DNA from: JAGPHI01 sp036661035
GTDB taxonomy: Bacteria > Bacillota > Clostridia > Oscillospirales > Ruminococcaceae
Reading direction: 5' to 3'
NCBI GenBank assembly: GCA_036661035.1
Contig: JAVWZM010000007.1
Span: forward strand, 1 to 47,116
Length of the DNA stretch: 47,116 nucleotides
Part shown: in pieces, positions 31,424 through 39,210 of the stretch
Layout of the letters: each line of letters begins with the position of its first letter
Position numbering within the stretch: position 1 is the first letter of the stretch
Translations under genes and position numbers: made by a program
Notes under the pieces: generated by a model
What the model was told of the DNA's origin: nothing
Database searches by the model: none
Seen by the model: only the letters and a program-made list of their open reading frames with translations

Positions 31424-33979
31424 TTATTTCTTTTTAGAATAAGCAGTATTTGCCAAGGGTAGCTCGGTGCGGAACACGCCGTCGTAGTTGTAATAGGCAA
31501 GCTGCACGGCGGGGGCGGTGGGAATAGACGCTATTTCGCCTACGCCTTTTGCGCCGCGGGCAAGCTCTGCTGTATTTTTTTCTATTAATAGTGCCTCCAC
31601 ATCAGGCGTTTGGTTGGCGCGGAATAAGCCCAAGGTGGCAAACTTGGCAAGAGGCTTGCCGTGATCCAGTGGATAGCTTTCGGTAAGGGCGTAGCCAAGG
31701 CTCATCACTACGCCGCCCTCTATTTGCCCCTCGGTGGAAATAGGGTTAATGGCGTGGCCGACGTCGTGGGCGGCAATAACCTTGCACACTAAGCCGTTTT
31801 CGTCTAAATCTACAAGATGCGTGGCGTAGCCGTATGCCACATGGCTTACAGGGTGTGGTTTATCGGAACCTAATTTGTCGGTAACAGAGGAATATTCTCC
31901 GTAAAATTCTTGCCCCACAAGCTCACATAGCTTTTTGCCGTTAAGGGCATCGGCAAGGTCCTTGGACGCTCTGCGCGCCGCCTCGCCTGTAAACACTGTT
32001 TGCCTGCTTGCGGTGGTGTTGCCGGAGTTTGGCGCAAGGCCTGTATCGGGTATCTCGTAATGCACTTCGCTCGGCTTTAGACCGGCAGTTTCGCATACTA
32101 TTTGTGTTGCCACTGTGCCCATGCCTTGGCCGATGCAGGCGGCGCTTGAATAAATATGCACGCCATCTTCTTTTACTATTAAGCGGCATCGCCCTGTATC
32201 TGGTATGCCAACGCCAAGGCCGCTGTTTTTCATGGCGCATGCAATGCCGGCTTTAGGGTGTGCGTCATAATATGGCTTTACAGCCTCGAGGGTTTCCACA
32301 AGGGCGGTGCTGTCGTCGGCTATTTGGCCGTTTGGCAAGGTTTCGCCCGGGCGTATGGCGTTTCTGTAGCGTATTTCCCATGGAGAAATGCCCACCATTT
32401 CGGCAAGCTTATTCAAATTACATTCGGTGGCAAAGCAGCTTTGTGTTACGCCAAATCCGCGAAATGCGCCGCAGGGTGGGTTATTTGTATAATATGCTTT
32501 GCCGTCAATTTCTATATCTTCATAATGATAAGGCCCTGCCGCATGTGTACAGGCTCGCTGTAATACAGGGCCGCCAAGAGAGGCTATTGCGCCTGTGTCT
32601 GCCAAAAGGGTGGCTTTCATGGCGGTAAGGTTGCCCTTTTCGTCGCATGCAGTGGTAAATTCCATATCAAAGCCATGACGCTTTGGATGTATTAAAATGC
32701 TTTCTGCACGAGTAAGCGAAACCTTGACAGGCTTTTGAGTAATATACGCAAGCACGCTTGCGTGATGCTGCACAGTCATGTCCTCTTTGCCGCCAAAGCC
32801 GCCGCCAACCATTTTGGCGATAACACGCACTTTATCTTCGGCAAGGCCTGTTGCCTCGGCACATTCACGCTTTGTTTGGTAAATGCCTTGGTCGCCGCTA
32901 TACACCATGATGCCCTCGCCGTCAGGCAGCGCAACGGCTGTTTCCGGCTCTAAAAACGCATGCTCGGTGGGGGGCGTGATGTATCTGGTGGTTACTACAT
33001 GGCAGGACTCTTTAATGCGCTGGTCTGCGTTGCCTCGCTTTAGCTGCTCGTGCGCCAAAAGATTGCCGCTTTCGTGTACAAGCGGTGCGCCCTCAAGGGC
33101 TGCATCTGCCGCTGAAAACACGGCAGGCAGCTCGCAATATTCCACAATTACAGCGTCTTTTGCCGCTTGTAAAGCCTCGTGGGTTTCGGCGGCAATTAAC
33201 ACTATTGCGTCGCCGAGAAAATGCGTGATGCCGCCTACGGGTATCAGCACGTCTTGGTCTTTTTTAAGATGCCCCACCTTTTGCGCCCCCGGTAGCTCGG
33301 CGGCTGTAACAACAGCTTTTACGCCGGGCACTGCCTTTGCCGCCCTTGTGTCTATAGATAGTACGCGCGCGCGAGGGTATGCGCTTCTTACAGCGCTACC
33401 AAAAAGCATGCCGGGCATTTGGATATCGTCGCTGTATTCGGCAACGCCGAGGGCTTTGTCGTGGGCGTCTACACGAAACAGGTTTTCGCCAACGGCACCC
33501 GTGAATATCGTTTGCGGCACAGGTGCATTTTCGCGCAGTATTGCGGCGGCCTTCAAAACCGCCTCTATTATTTTTTTGTATCCCGTGCAGCGGCAAATAT
33601 TATTTTTAAGAGCAAGCTTAACTTCCTCTATGCTTGGAGATGGATTTACATCTAAAAGCCCCTTTGCGCTGATAAGCATGCCGGGCGTGCAAAAGCCGCA
33701 CTGCACAGCACCGGTGCTTGCAAAGGCAAATGCGTACACATCTTTTTCCCGTGGGGAAAAGCCCTCCACGGTGATAATGCTTTTGCCTTGTGCCTTTGCA
33801 GTGGATAGCACGCAGGACTTGGTCGCCTTGCCGTCTGCCAAAACCACGCAGGTGCCGCATGCGCCCTCGCTGCAACCGTTTTTAACAGAAGTAAGCCCCA
33901 GCTCCTCACGCAGAAATGGCAAAAGCTTCATATCCTTCTCTGTGCTGATTTCTTTTCCGTTGACTGTAAATGTAAACAT
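31424..33979 (-). CDS. xdhD: Selenium-dependent xanthine dehydrogenase-type Mo hydroxylase, fused Fe-S and Mo subunits
   Basis: The start is ATG 33979, since AAGGAGG is 5 nt upstream; a second ATG at 33982 is possible. The 851-residue protein fuses a 2Fe-2S domain (CSEGACGTC at about 36-44, then GAVQCGFCTPG and NICRCTGYKK) to a molybdopterin domain. The latter has GGGFGGKED, GAFRGFGVTQ, CIGQGMGT and the catalytic-Glu motif AKGVGEIAS. There is no FAD domain, as in E. coli XdhD (956 aa). It hydroxylates or reduces a purine position such as hypoxanthine, xanthine or urate in the cytoplasm. Clustering with selD, yqeBC and mocA implies a labile Se ligand. The electron partner may be YgfK (inference). 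Confidence 0.93.
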   Translation of the reverse strand: MFTFTVNGKEISTEKDMKLLPFLREELGLTSVKNGCSEGACGTCVVLADGKATKSCVLSTAKAQGKSIITVEGFSPREKDVYAFAFASTGAVQCGFCTPGMLISAKGLLDVNPSPSIEEVKLALKNNICRCTGYKKIIEAVLKAAAILRENAPVPQTIFTGAVGENLFRVDAHDKALGVAEYSDDIQMPGMLFGSAVRSAYPRARVLSIDTRAAKAVPGVKAVVTAAELPGAQKVGHLKKDQDVLIPVGGITHFLGDAIVLIAAETHEALQAAKDAVIVEYCELPAVFSAADAALEGAPLVHESGNLLAHEQLKRGNADQRIKESCHVVTTRYITPPTEHAFLEPETAVALPDGEGIMVYSGDQGIYQTKRECAEATGLAEDKVRVIAKMVGGGFGGKEDMTVQHHASVLAYITQKPVKVSLTRAESILIHPKRHGFDMEFTTACDEKGNLTAMKATLLADTGAIASLGGPVLQRACTHAAGPYHYEDIEIDGKAYYTNNPPCGAFRGFGVTQSCFATECNLNKLAEMVGISPWEIRYRNAIRPGETLPNGQIADDSTALVETLEAVKPYYDAHPKAGIACAMKNSGLGVGIPDTGRCRLIVKEDGVHIYSSAACIGQGMGTVATQIVCETAGLKPSEVHYEIPDTGLAPNSGNTTASRQTVFTGEAARRASKDLADALNGKKLCELVGQEFYGEYSSVTDKLGSDKPHPVSHVAYGYATHLVDLDENGLVCKVIAAHDVGHAINPISTEGQIEGGVVMSLGYALTESYPLDHGKPLAKFATLGLFRANQTPDVEALLIEKNTAELARGAKGVGEIASIPTAPAVQLAYYNYDGVFRTELPLANTAYSKKK

Positions 33980-34161
33980 CATTTCCTCCTTATTAATACG
34001 AACATTGCGAATACATATAGGCAAAACAGTGCCATATTGACATTAAAGTATTACTTTTAACTATATTAACATTTTTTATCTTTCAAATCAAGTAATTATC
34101 AGTATTTATTGCTAAAATCAAAAAATTTGTTAGGTCTTGCAAAAATTTTTGAGAATAACTG

Positions 34162-34189
34162 TTGACAATGGCAAAACCTATGATAATAT
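34162..34189 (+). promoter_or_regulatory. Promoter of the ygeX-ygeY-ygeW-arcC genes
   Basis: A perfect -35 (TTGACA, 34162-34167) is 16 nt from TAATAT (34184-34189). A leader of about 90 nt follows, before the ygeX start. Confidence 0.75.
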
Positions 34190-34286
34190 TAGTTATAGAG
34201 AATGCAAAGTACGACTTATACATAGAGCCGTCACACGAGTATATTCAGCGTTATTATTCTTTAATAATGAGAGGAGCTATTTGGAA

Positions 34287-35492
34287 ATGCAGAAAATCGA
34301 ATGGGCAAAAAACAAAATGCCAAAAACCGCCGACAAGGAGCTTTCAGTAATGAGCCTTGAAAATGTGGCAAAGGCACGCAAGTTTCACGCAAGCTTTCCC
34401 CAGTACACCGTTACACCGCTGAGGAGCCTTGCAGGTATGGCAAAGGAGCTTGGCCTTAGCGGCTTTTACGTAAAGGACGAAAGCTATCGCTTTGGGCTAA
34501 ACGCGTTTAAGGTGCTTGGAGGCAGCTTTGCAATGGCGAGGTACATTGCCGAGGAAATAGGGCGCGATGTAAGCGACGTAAGCTACGATTACCTTACAAG
34601 CGACAAGCTGGAAAAAGAATTTGGCAAAGCCACCTTCTTTACAGCTACAGACGGCAACCACGGCAGAGGCGTTGCCTGGGCAGCAAACAAATTAGGGCAA
34701 AAATCCGTAGTGCTTATGCCAAAAGGCTCCACAAAGCCTCGCTTTGACAATATCGCCGCTGAGGGCGCAAAGGTAAGCATTGAGGAAGTAAACTACGACG
34801 AGTGCGTGCGCATGGCAAACGCCCTTGCCGAAAAAACCGAGCATGGCGTAATGGTGCAGGACACAGCGTGGGAAGGCTACGAGAAAATCCCGGCGTGGAT
34901 TATGCAGGGCTACGGCACCATGGCAAGCGAGGCGGCAGAGCAGCTAAGGGCACTTGGCGAGGAGCGCCCCACACATATCTTTATACAGGCGGGCGTAGGC
35001 TCTCTTGCAGGCGCAGTACAAGGCTATTTTGCAAACCTGTTCCCCGAAAACCCACCTACCGTTGTGGTAATGGAGGCAGAGGTTGCAGCTTGCCTATATA
35101 AAGGTGCAAAAGCGCAAGACGGCGAGCCAAGAATAGTAGACGGCGATTTAACCACCATGATGGCAGGGCTTGCCTGCGGCGAGCCAAACATTATTTCGTG
35201 GGATATACTTAAAAACCATTCATCTGTATTTGTATCTTGCCCCGACTGGGTTGCCGCAAAGGGCATGCGCATGCTTGCAGCACCATGCAAGGGCGACCAA
35301 CAGGTGATATCGGGCGAATCAGGCGCAGTGGGCATGGGACTTATCGCCACATTAATGCAAGACGACGAATACAAGGCACTGCGCGAGGATATCGGGCTAA
35401 ATAAAGACAGCAAGGTTTTGATGTTCTCTACCGAGGGCGACACAGATCCTGAAAACTACAAAAAAATCGTCTGGGGCGAAAACGAAATTTAA
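34287..35492 (+). CDS. ygeX: Diaminopropionate ammonia-lyase YgeX
   Basis: The start is ATG 34287, with GAGGAG about 11 nt upstream; the frame is open further but covers the promoter. The 401-residue PLP enzyme (E. coli YgeX 398 aa) cleaves 2,3-diaminopropionate to pyruvate and two ammonia. The PLP Lys is in RFGLNAFKVLGG (about residue 78), with TATDGNHGRGVAWAA for the cofactor phosphate region and AGVGSLAGAVQGYF later. In the purine cluster it acts on diaminopropionate released from ring-opened intermediates. It heads a plus-strand set with ygeY 52 nt downstream, then ygeW and arcC. Confidence 0.96.
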   Translation: MQKIEWAKNKMPKTADKELSVMSLENVAKARKFHASFPQYTVTPLRSLAGMAKELGLSGFYVKDESYRFGLNAFKVLGGSFAMARYIAEEIGRDVSDVSYDYLTSDKLEKEFGKATFFTATDGNHGRGVAWAANKLGQKSVVLMPKGSTKPRFDNIAAEGAKVSIEEVNYDECVRMANALAEKTEHGVMVQDTAWEGYEKIPAWIMQGYGTMASEAAEQLRALGEERPTHIFIQAGVGSLAGAVQGYFANLFPENPPTVVVMEAEVAACLYKGAKAQDGEPRIVDGDLTTMMAGLACGEPNIISWDILKNHSSVFVSCPDWVAAKGMRMLAAPCKGDQQVISGESGAVGMGLIATLMQDDEYKALREDIGLNKDSKVLMFSTEGDTDPENYKKIVWGENEI

Positions 35493-35544
35493 CGAGTACG
35501 CAAACGGAAAACCGTTATATTAACATTAACAGGAGGAAATAAAA

Positions 35545-36855
35545 ATGGATTTCGGCAAAATTAAACAAATGGCAGAGGGCTACGAAAAAGACATGACACA
35601 GTTCCTGCGCGACCTTGTGAAAATCCCGGGCGAAAGCTGCGGCGAAGAGGGGCATATCCGCCGCATTAAAGCAGAGATGGAAAAAGTGGGCTTTGACAAA
35701 GCAGAGATAGATCCAATGGGCAACGTGCTTGGCTACATGGGCACAGGCAAAACCCTTATCGGCTTTGACGCACATATCGACACCGTTGGTATCGGCAATA
35801 AAGCCAACTGGAAGTTTGATCCATACGACGGCTACGAAACCGAAACAGAAATAGGCGGCCGCGGCACTTCCGACCAAATGGGCGGTATTGTAAGTGCTGT
35901 ATACGGCGCAAAAATCATGAAAGACGCAGGCCTTTTAAACGATAAATACACAGTGCTTGTAACAGGCACAGTGCAAGAGGAAGACTGCGACGGCCTTTGC
36001 TGGCAGTACATTATCAACGAGGGCAAGGTACGCCCTGAGTTTGTAGTATCTACAGAGCCTACAGACGGCGGCATCTACCGCGGCCAGCGCGGACGCATGG
36101 AAATCCGTGTAGACGTAAAGGGCGTTTCCTGCCATGGCTCAGCTCCTGAGCGCGGCGACAACGCCATTTACAAAATGGCAGACATTCTGCAAGACGTGCG
36201 TGCCCTTAACGAAAACGCCGCCACAGATGCAGATGAGGTTAAAGGCCTTGTAAAAATGCTTGATGCAAAATACAACAAAGAGTGGGAAGAGGCTGCGTTC
36301 CTTGGCCGCGGCACTATCACAGCATCTGAAATTTTCTTCACAAGCCCAAGCCGCTGCGCCGTGGCAGACTCTTGCGCCGTTTCCCTTGACCGCCGCATGA
36401 CAGTGGGCGAAACATGGGAAAGCTGCCTAGACGAAATCCGCGCTTTGCCGGCAGTGCAAAAATACGGCAAGGACGTAGAGGTTTCTATGTATCAATACGA
36501 CCGTCCGTCATGGACCGGCTGCGTATATCCTATCGAGTGCTATTTCCCAACATGGGTTATCCCGAAGGATCACGACGTTACAAAAGCAATGGAAACAGTG
36601 TACAACGGCCTTTACGGCGAGGAGCGCATCGGCTCTGCAGTTACAGAGCAAATGCGTAAAGCACGCCCACTTACCGATAAATGGACTTTCTCCACAAACG
36701 GCGTTTCCATCATGGGACGCAATGGTATTCCATGCATCGGCTTTGGCCCGGGCGCCGAGGCAGAGGCACACGCACCTAACGAGAAAACATGGAAGCAAGA
36801 CCTTGTTACCTGCGCCGCTGTATATGCCGCATTGCCAACAGCCTACTGCAAATAA
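35545..36855 (+). CDS. ygeY: YgeY family selenium metabolism-linked M20 hydrolase
   Basis: The 436-residue M20-type metallohydrolase has metal-site motifs GFDAHIDTVG (about residue 72), GRGTSDQMGG, TVQEEDCDG and STEPTDGG, and a lid motif GVSCHGSAPERGDNA. YgeY homologues occur almost only with selenium-dependent hydroxylase clusters. They probably cleave an amide of a ureido or N-carbamoyl intermediate to free diaminopropionate (inference). AGGAGG precedes ATG 35545. Codon use here and in ygeW is cleaner than in neighbours, which suggests high expression. Confidence 0.94.
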   Translation: MDFGKIKQMAEGYEKDMTQFLRDLVKIPGESCGEEGHIRRIKAEMEKVGFDKAEIDPMGNVLGYMGTGKTLIGFDAHIDTVGIGNKANWKFDPYDGYETETEIGGRGTSDQMGGIVSAVYGAKIMKDAGLLNDKYTVLVTGTVQEEDCDGLCWQYIINEGKVRPEFVVSTEPTDGGIYRGQRGRMEIRVDVKGVSCHGSAPERGDNAIYKMADILQDVRALNENAATDADEVKGLVKMLDAKYNKEWEEAAFLGRGTITASEIFFTSPSRCAVADSCAVSLDRRMTVGETWESCLDEIRALPAVQKYGKDVEVSMYQYDRPSWTGCVYPIECYFPTWVIPKDHDVTKAMETVYNGLYGEERIGSAVTEQMRKARPLTDKWTFSTNGVSIMGRNGIPCIGFGPGAEAEAHAPNEKTWKQDLVTCAAVYAALPTAYCK

Positions 36856-36883
36856 TTTTATTGCCGAATAACCACGATAAATA

Positions 36884-36973
36884 ACGGTGAGCAATTTTAT
36901 TGCAGCTTACCATAAGCTTACCCTGCGCTGCAAAGGCTTATTTTAAACCGAGAGCGTTAAAACGGCTCACCGT
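36884..36973 (+). promoter_or_regulatory. Candidate structured RNA in the ygeW leader
   Basis: ACGGTGAGC (36884-36892) is perfectly complementary to GCTCACCGT (36965-36973). Within the 72 enclosed nt, GCAAT-TTT-ATTGC and AGCTTA-CCA-TAAGCT form two more hairpins. The closing helix ends about 20 nt before the AAAGGAG of ygeW. This multihelix junction looks like an aptamer or mRNA-processing element. Its family is unknown to me. Confidence 0.5.
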
Positions 36974-37005
36974 AAATTTAACACAAATTTAAAGGAGATT
37001 TTACA

Positions 37006-38202
37006 ATGGATAAAAAACTACAGGGCTATATCGACCGCTTAAACAAACTTAATTTTAAAGAAATGTACAATAACGACTTTTTCCTTACATGGGAAAAATC
37101 CGACGACGAGCTTGAGGCTGTGTTTATAGTAGCCGACGCTCTGCGCCATATGCGCGAAAACAATATCTCCACCAAAATTTTCGAGAGCGGCCTTGGCATC
37201 AGCCTTTTCCGCGACAACTCCACACGCACACGCTTTTCCTTTGCATCTGCCTGTAACCTTCTTGGCCTTGAAGTGCAGGATTTAGACGAGGGCAAAAGCC
37301 AGATTGCACACGGCGAAACAGTGCGCGAAACAGCTAACATGATTAGCTTTATGGCAGACGTTATCGGTATCCGCGACGACATGTATATCGGCAAAGGCAA
37401 CAAATACATGCACGAAGTTTCCGAGAGCGTTCGCGAGGGACATCGTGATGGCGTATTAGAGCAAACACCTACACTTGTAAACTTGCAGTGCGATATCGAC
37501 CACCCCACACAGGTAATGGCTGATACCTTGCACCTTATCAACCATTTTGGCGGCATCGAGAACCTAAAGGGCAAAAAAATCGCCATGACATGGGCATATT
37601 CTCCTTCCTACGGCAAGCCTCTTTCCGTGCCACAGGGCGTAATCGGCCTAATGACACGCTTTGGCTGCGAAGTAGTATTGGCTCATCCGGAAGGCTACGA
37701 AGTAATGCCTGAGGTTGAGGAAGTAGCACGTAAAAACGCTGCTGCATCGGGCGGTAGCTTTACTAAAACCAACAATATGGCAGAGGCATTTAAAGATGCC
37801 GACGTAGTATATCCAAAGAGCTGGGCACCATTTGCCGCTATGGAAAAACGTACAGAGCTATATGGCAACGGCGACAGCGAAGGCATTAATGTGCTTGAAA
37901 AAGAGCTGCTTATACAAAATGCAAATCATAAGGACTGGGAATGCACCGAGGAGCTTATGAAAACAACTAAAGACGGCAAAGCAATGTATATGCACTGCCT
38001 ACCTGCTGACATTTCCGGCGTTTCCTGCAAAGAGGGCGAAGTGGCAGCCAGCGTGTTTGACCGCTATCGCACACCGCTTTACAAAGAAGCAAGCTACAAG
38101 CCGTACATTATTGCCGCTATGATTTTCCTTGCAAAAGAAAAAGACGCTGCAAAAATGCTCGAAGCACTTGAAACACGCGGCACAGACCGCCATATGAAAT
38201 AA
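37006..38202 (+). CDS. ygeW: Knotted carbamoyltransferase YgeW
   Basis: The 398-residue protein has the carbamoyl-phosphate site LFRDNSTRTRFSF (about residues 68-80), HPTQVMADTLHL, and the second-substrate motif HCLPADISGVSC. YgeW is a carbamoyltransferase that is not an ornithine or aspartate transcarbamylase. In the purine cluster it is proposed to phosphorolyse a ureido compound such as an N-carbamoyl-diaminopropionate, giving carbamoyl phosphate (inference for direction). AAAGGAG precedes ATG 37006. It lies 13 nt upstream of arcC, which would turn carbamoyl phosphate into ATP. Confidence 0.95.
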   Translation: MDKKLQGYIDRLNKLNFKEMYNNDFFLTWEKSDDELEAVFIVADALRHMRENNISTKIFESGLGISLFRDNSTRTRFSFASACNLLGLEVQDLDEGKSQIAHGETVRETANMISFMADVIGIRDDMYIGKGNKYMHEVSESVREGHRDGVLEQTPTLVNLQCDIDHPTQVMADTLHLINHFGGIENLKGKKIAMTWAYSPSYGKPLSVPQGVIGLMTRFGCEVVLAHPEGYEVMPEVEEVARKNAAASGGSFTKTNNMAEAFKDADVVYPKSWAPFAAMEKRTELYGNGDSEGINVLEKELLIQNANHKDWECTEELMKTTKDGKAMYMHCLPADISGVSCKEGEVAASVFDRYRTPLYKEASYKPYIIAAMIFLAKEKDAAKMLEALETRGTDRHMK

Positions 38203-38215
38203 GAGGTACAACATA

Positions 38216-39151
38216 ATGGGTAAGCGCATAGTAATCGCCCTTGGGGGCAACGCCCTTGGCAATAACCTTACAGAGCAAATGGCGGCAGTAAAGCACACCG
38301 CCAAGGCAATTGCGGATTTAATTGCAGAGGGGCACGAGGTGGTAATTTCCCACGGCAATGGCCCTCAGGTTGGCATGATTCAGCTTGCCATGGGCGAGCT
38401 TGTGCGTGCAGAGCCTAAATACCCTGTTATACCGCTGTCGGTTTGCGTTGCCATGAGCCAAAGCTATATCGGCTACGATTTGCAAAACGCTTTGCGCGAG
38501 GAGCTTATAGACCGAGATATTCATAAGGCATGCGCCACGGTTATCACACAGGTAGTGGTAGACGAAACCGACGCTGCGTTTAAAAACCCCACAAAGCCAA
38601 TAGGCCGCTTTATGACTAAAGACGAGGCTGATGCCTTGGTTTTGGAAAAAGGCTATACCATGGTAGAGGACGCAGGCCGCGGCTATCGCCGCGTGGTTGC
38701 CTCGCCAAGGCCTGTGGACATAGTGGAAATAGACACCGTAAAAGCACTTGTAGATGCAGGGCAGGTGGTAATAGCAGGCGGCGGCGGCGGTATCCCCGTG
38801 CTGCGCCAGGGCCATCACCTAAAGGGCGCAAGCGCCGTAATCGACAAAGATTTTGCGTCGTCGCTTTTAGCACAAAAGCTAGATGCAGACGTGCTGATTA
38901 TCCTTACCGCTGTGGAAAAAGCCGCAATACATTACGGCAAGCCCGAGCAAAAGTGGCTGGATAATATTACCTCCGATGAGGCAAAGCAATACTGCGCCGA
39001 GGGGCATTTTGCACCCGGATCTATGCTACCAAAGGTACAGGCTGCCATAGAATTTGCCGAGTCGAAAAAAGGCCGCAAGGCACTTATCACCTTGCTTGAA
39101 AAAGCAAACGAGGGCATTGCAGGGCGCACAGGCACAGTGATAGAAAACTAA
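38216..39151 (+). CDS. arcC: Carbamate kinase
   Basis: The 311-residue amino-acid-kinase-fold enzyme starts with GKRIVIALGGNALGNN, has ISHGNGPQVGMIQL and a central GRFMTKDEAD. DKDFASSLLAQKLDAD and GSMLPKVQAA complete the family pattern. It makes ATP and carbamate (ammonia plus CO2) from carbamoyl phosphate and ADP. Within the purine cluster it conserves energy from the carbamoyl group that YgeW releases. The closest role match is E. coli YqeA. It is 13 nt after ygeW and is followed by a strong terminator, so it ends the operon. Confidence 0.97.
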   Translation: MGKRIVIALGGNALGNNLTEQMAAVKHTAKAIADLIAEGHEVVISHGNGPQVGMIQLAMGELVRAEPKYPVIPLSVCVAMSQSYIGYDLQNALREELIDRDIHKACATVITQVVVDETDAAFKNPTKPIGRFMTKDEADALVLEKGYTMVEDAGRGYRRVVASPRPVDIVEIDTVKALVDAGQVVIAGGGGGIPVLRQGHHLKGASAVIDKDFASSLLAQKLDADVLIILTAVEKAAIHYGKPEQKWLDNITSDEAKQYCAEGHFAPGSMLPKVQAAIEFAESKKGRKALITLLEKANEGIAGRTGTVIEN

Positions 39152-39162
39152 ATGTAATAAAC

Positions 39163-39198
39163 AAAACGGCTTTTGCAAATTTGCAAAAGCCGTTTTTA
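39163..39198. terminator. Bidirectional terminator between arcC and the GH-like gene
   Basis: AAAACGGCTTTTGCAAA pairs perfectly with TTTGCAAAAGCCGTTTTT. It lies between the convergent ends of arcC (+) and the 39211 gene (-), and can serve both. Confidence 0.93.
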
Positions 39199-39210
39199 TA
39201 TGCCGAATTT

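Noticed and set aside
32883..34040. 385-aa plus-strand frame opposite xdh
   Set aside because: Antisense shadow of a well-supported Mo hydroxylase gene; composition is Ser/Ala-rich and no motif is seen.
14636..39151. A purine or urate permease within the cluster
   Set aside because: I looked for a nucleobase transporter and found none; the only carrier (11794-13185) is YfcC-like and belongs to another operon.
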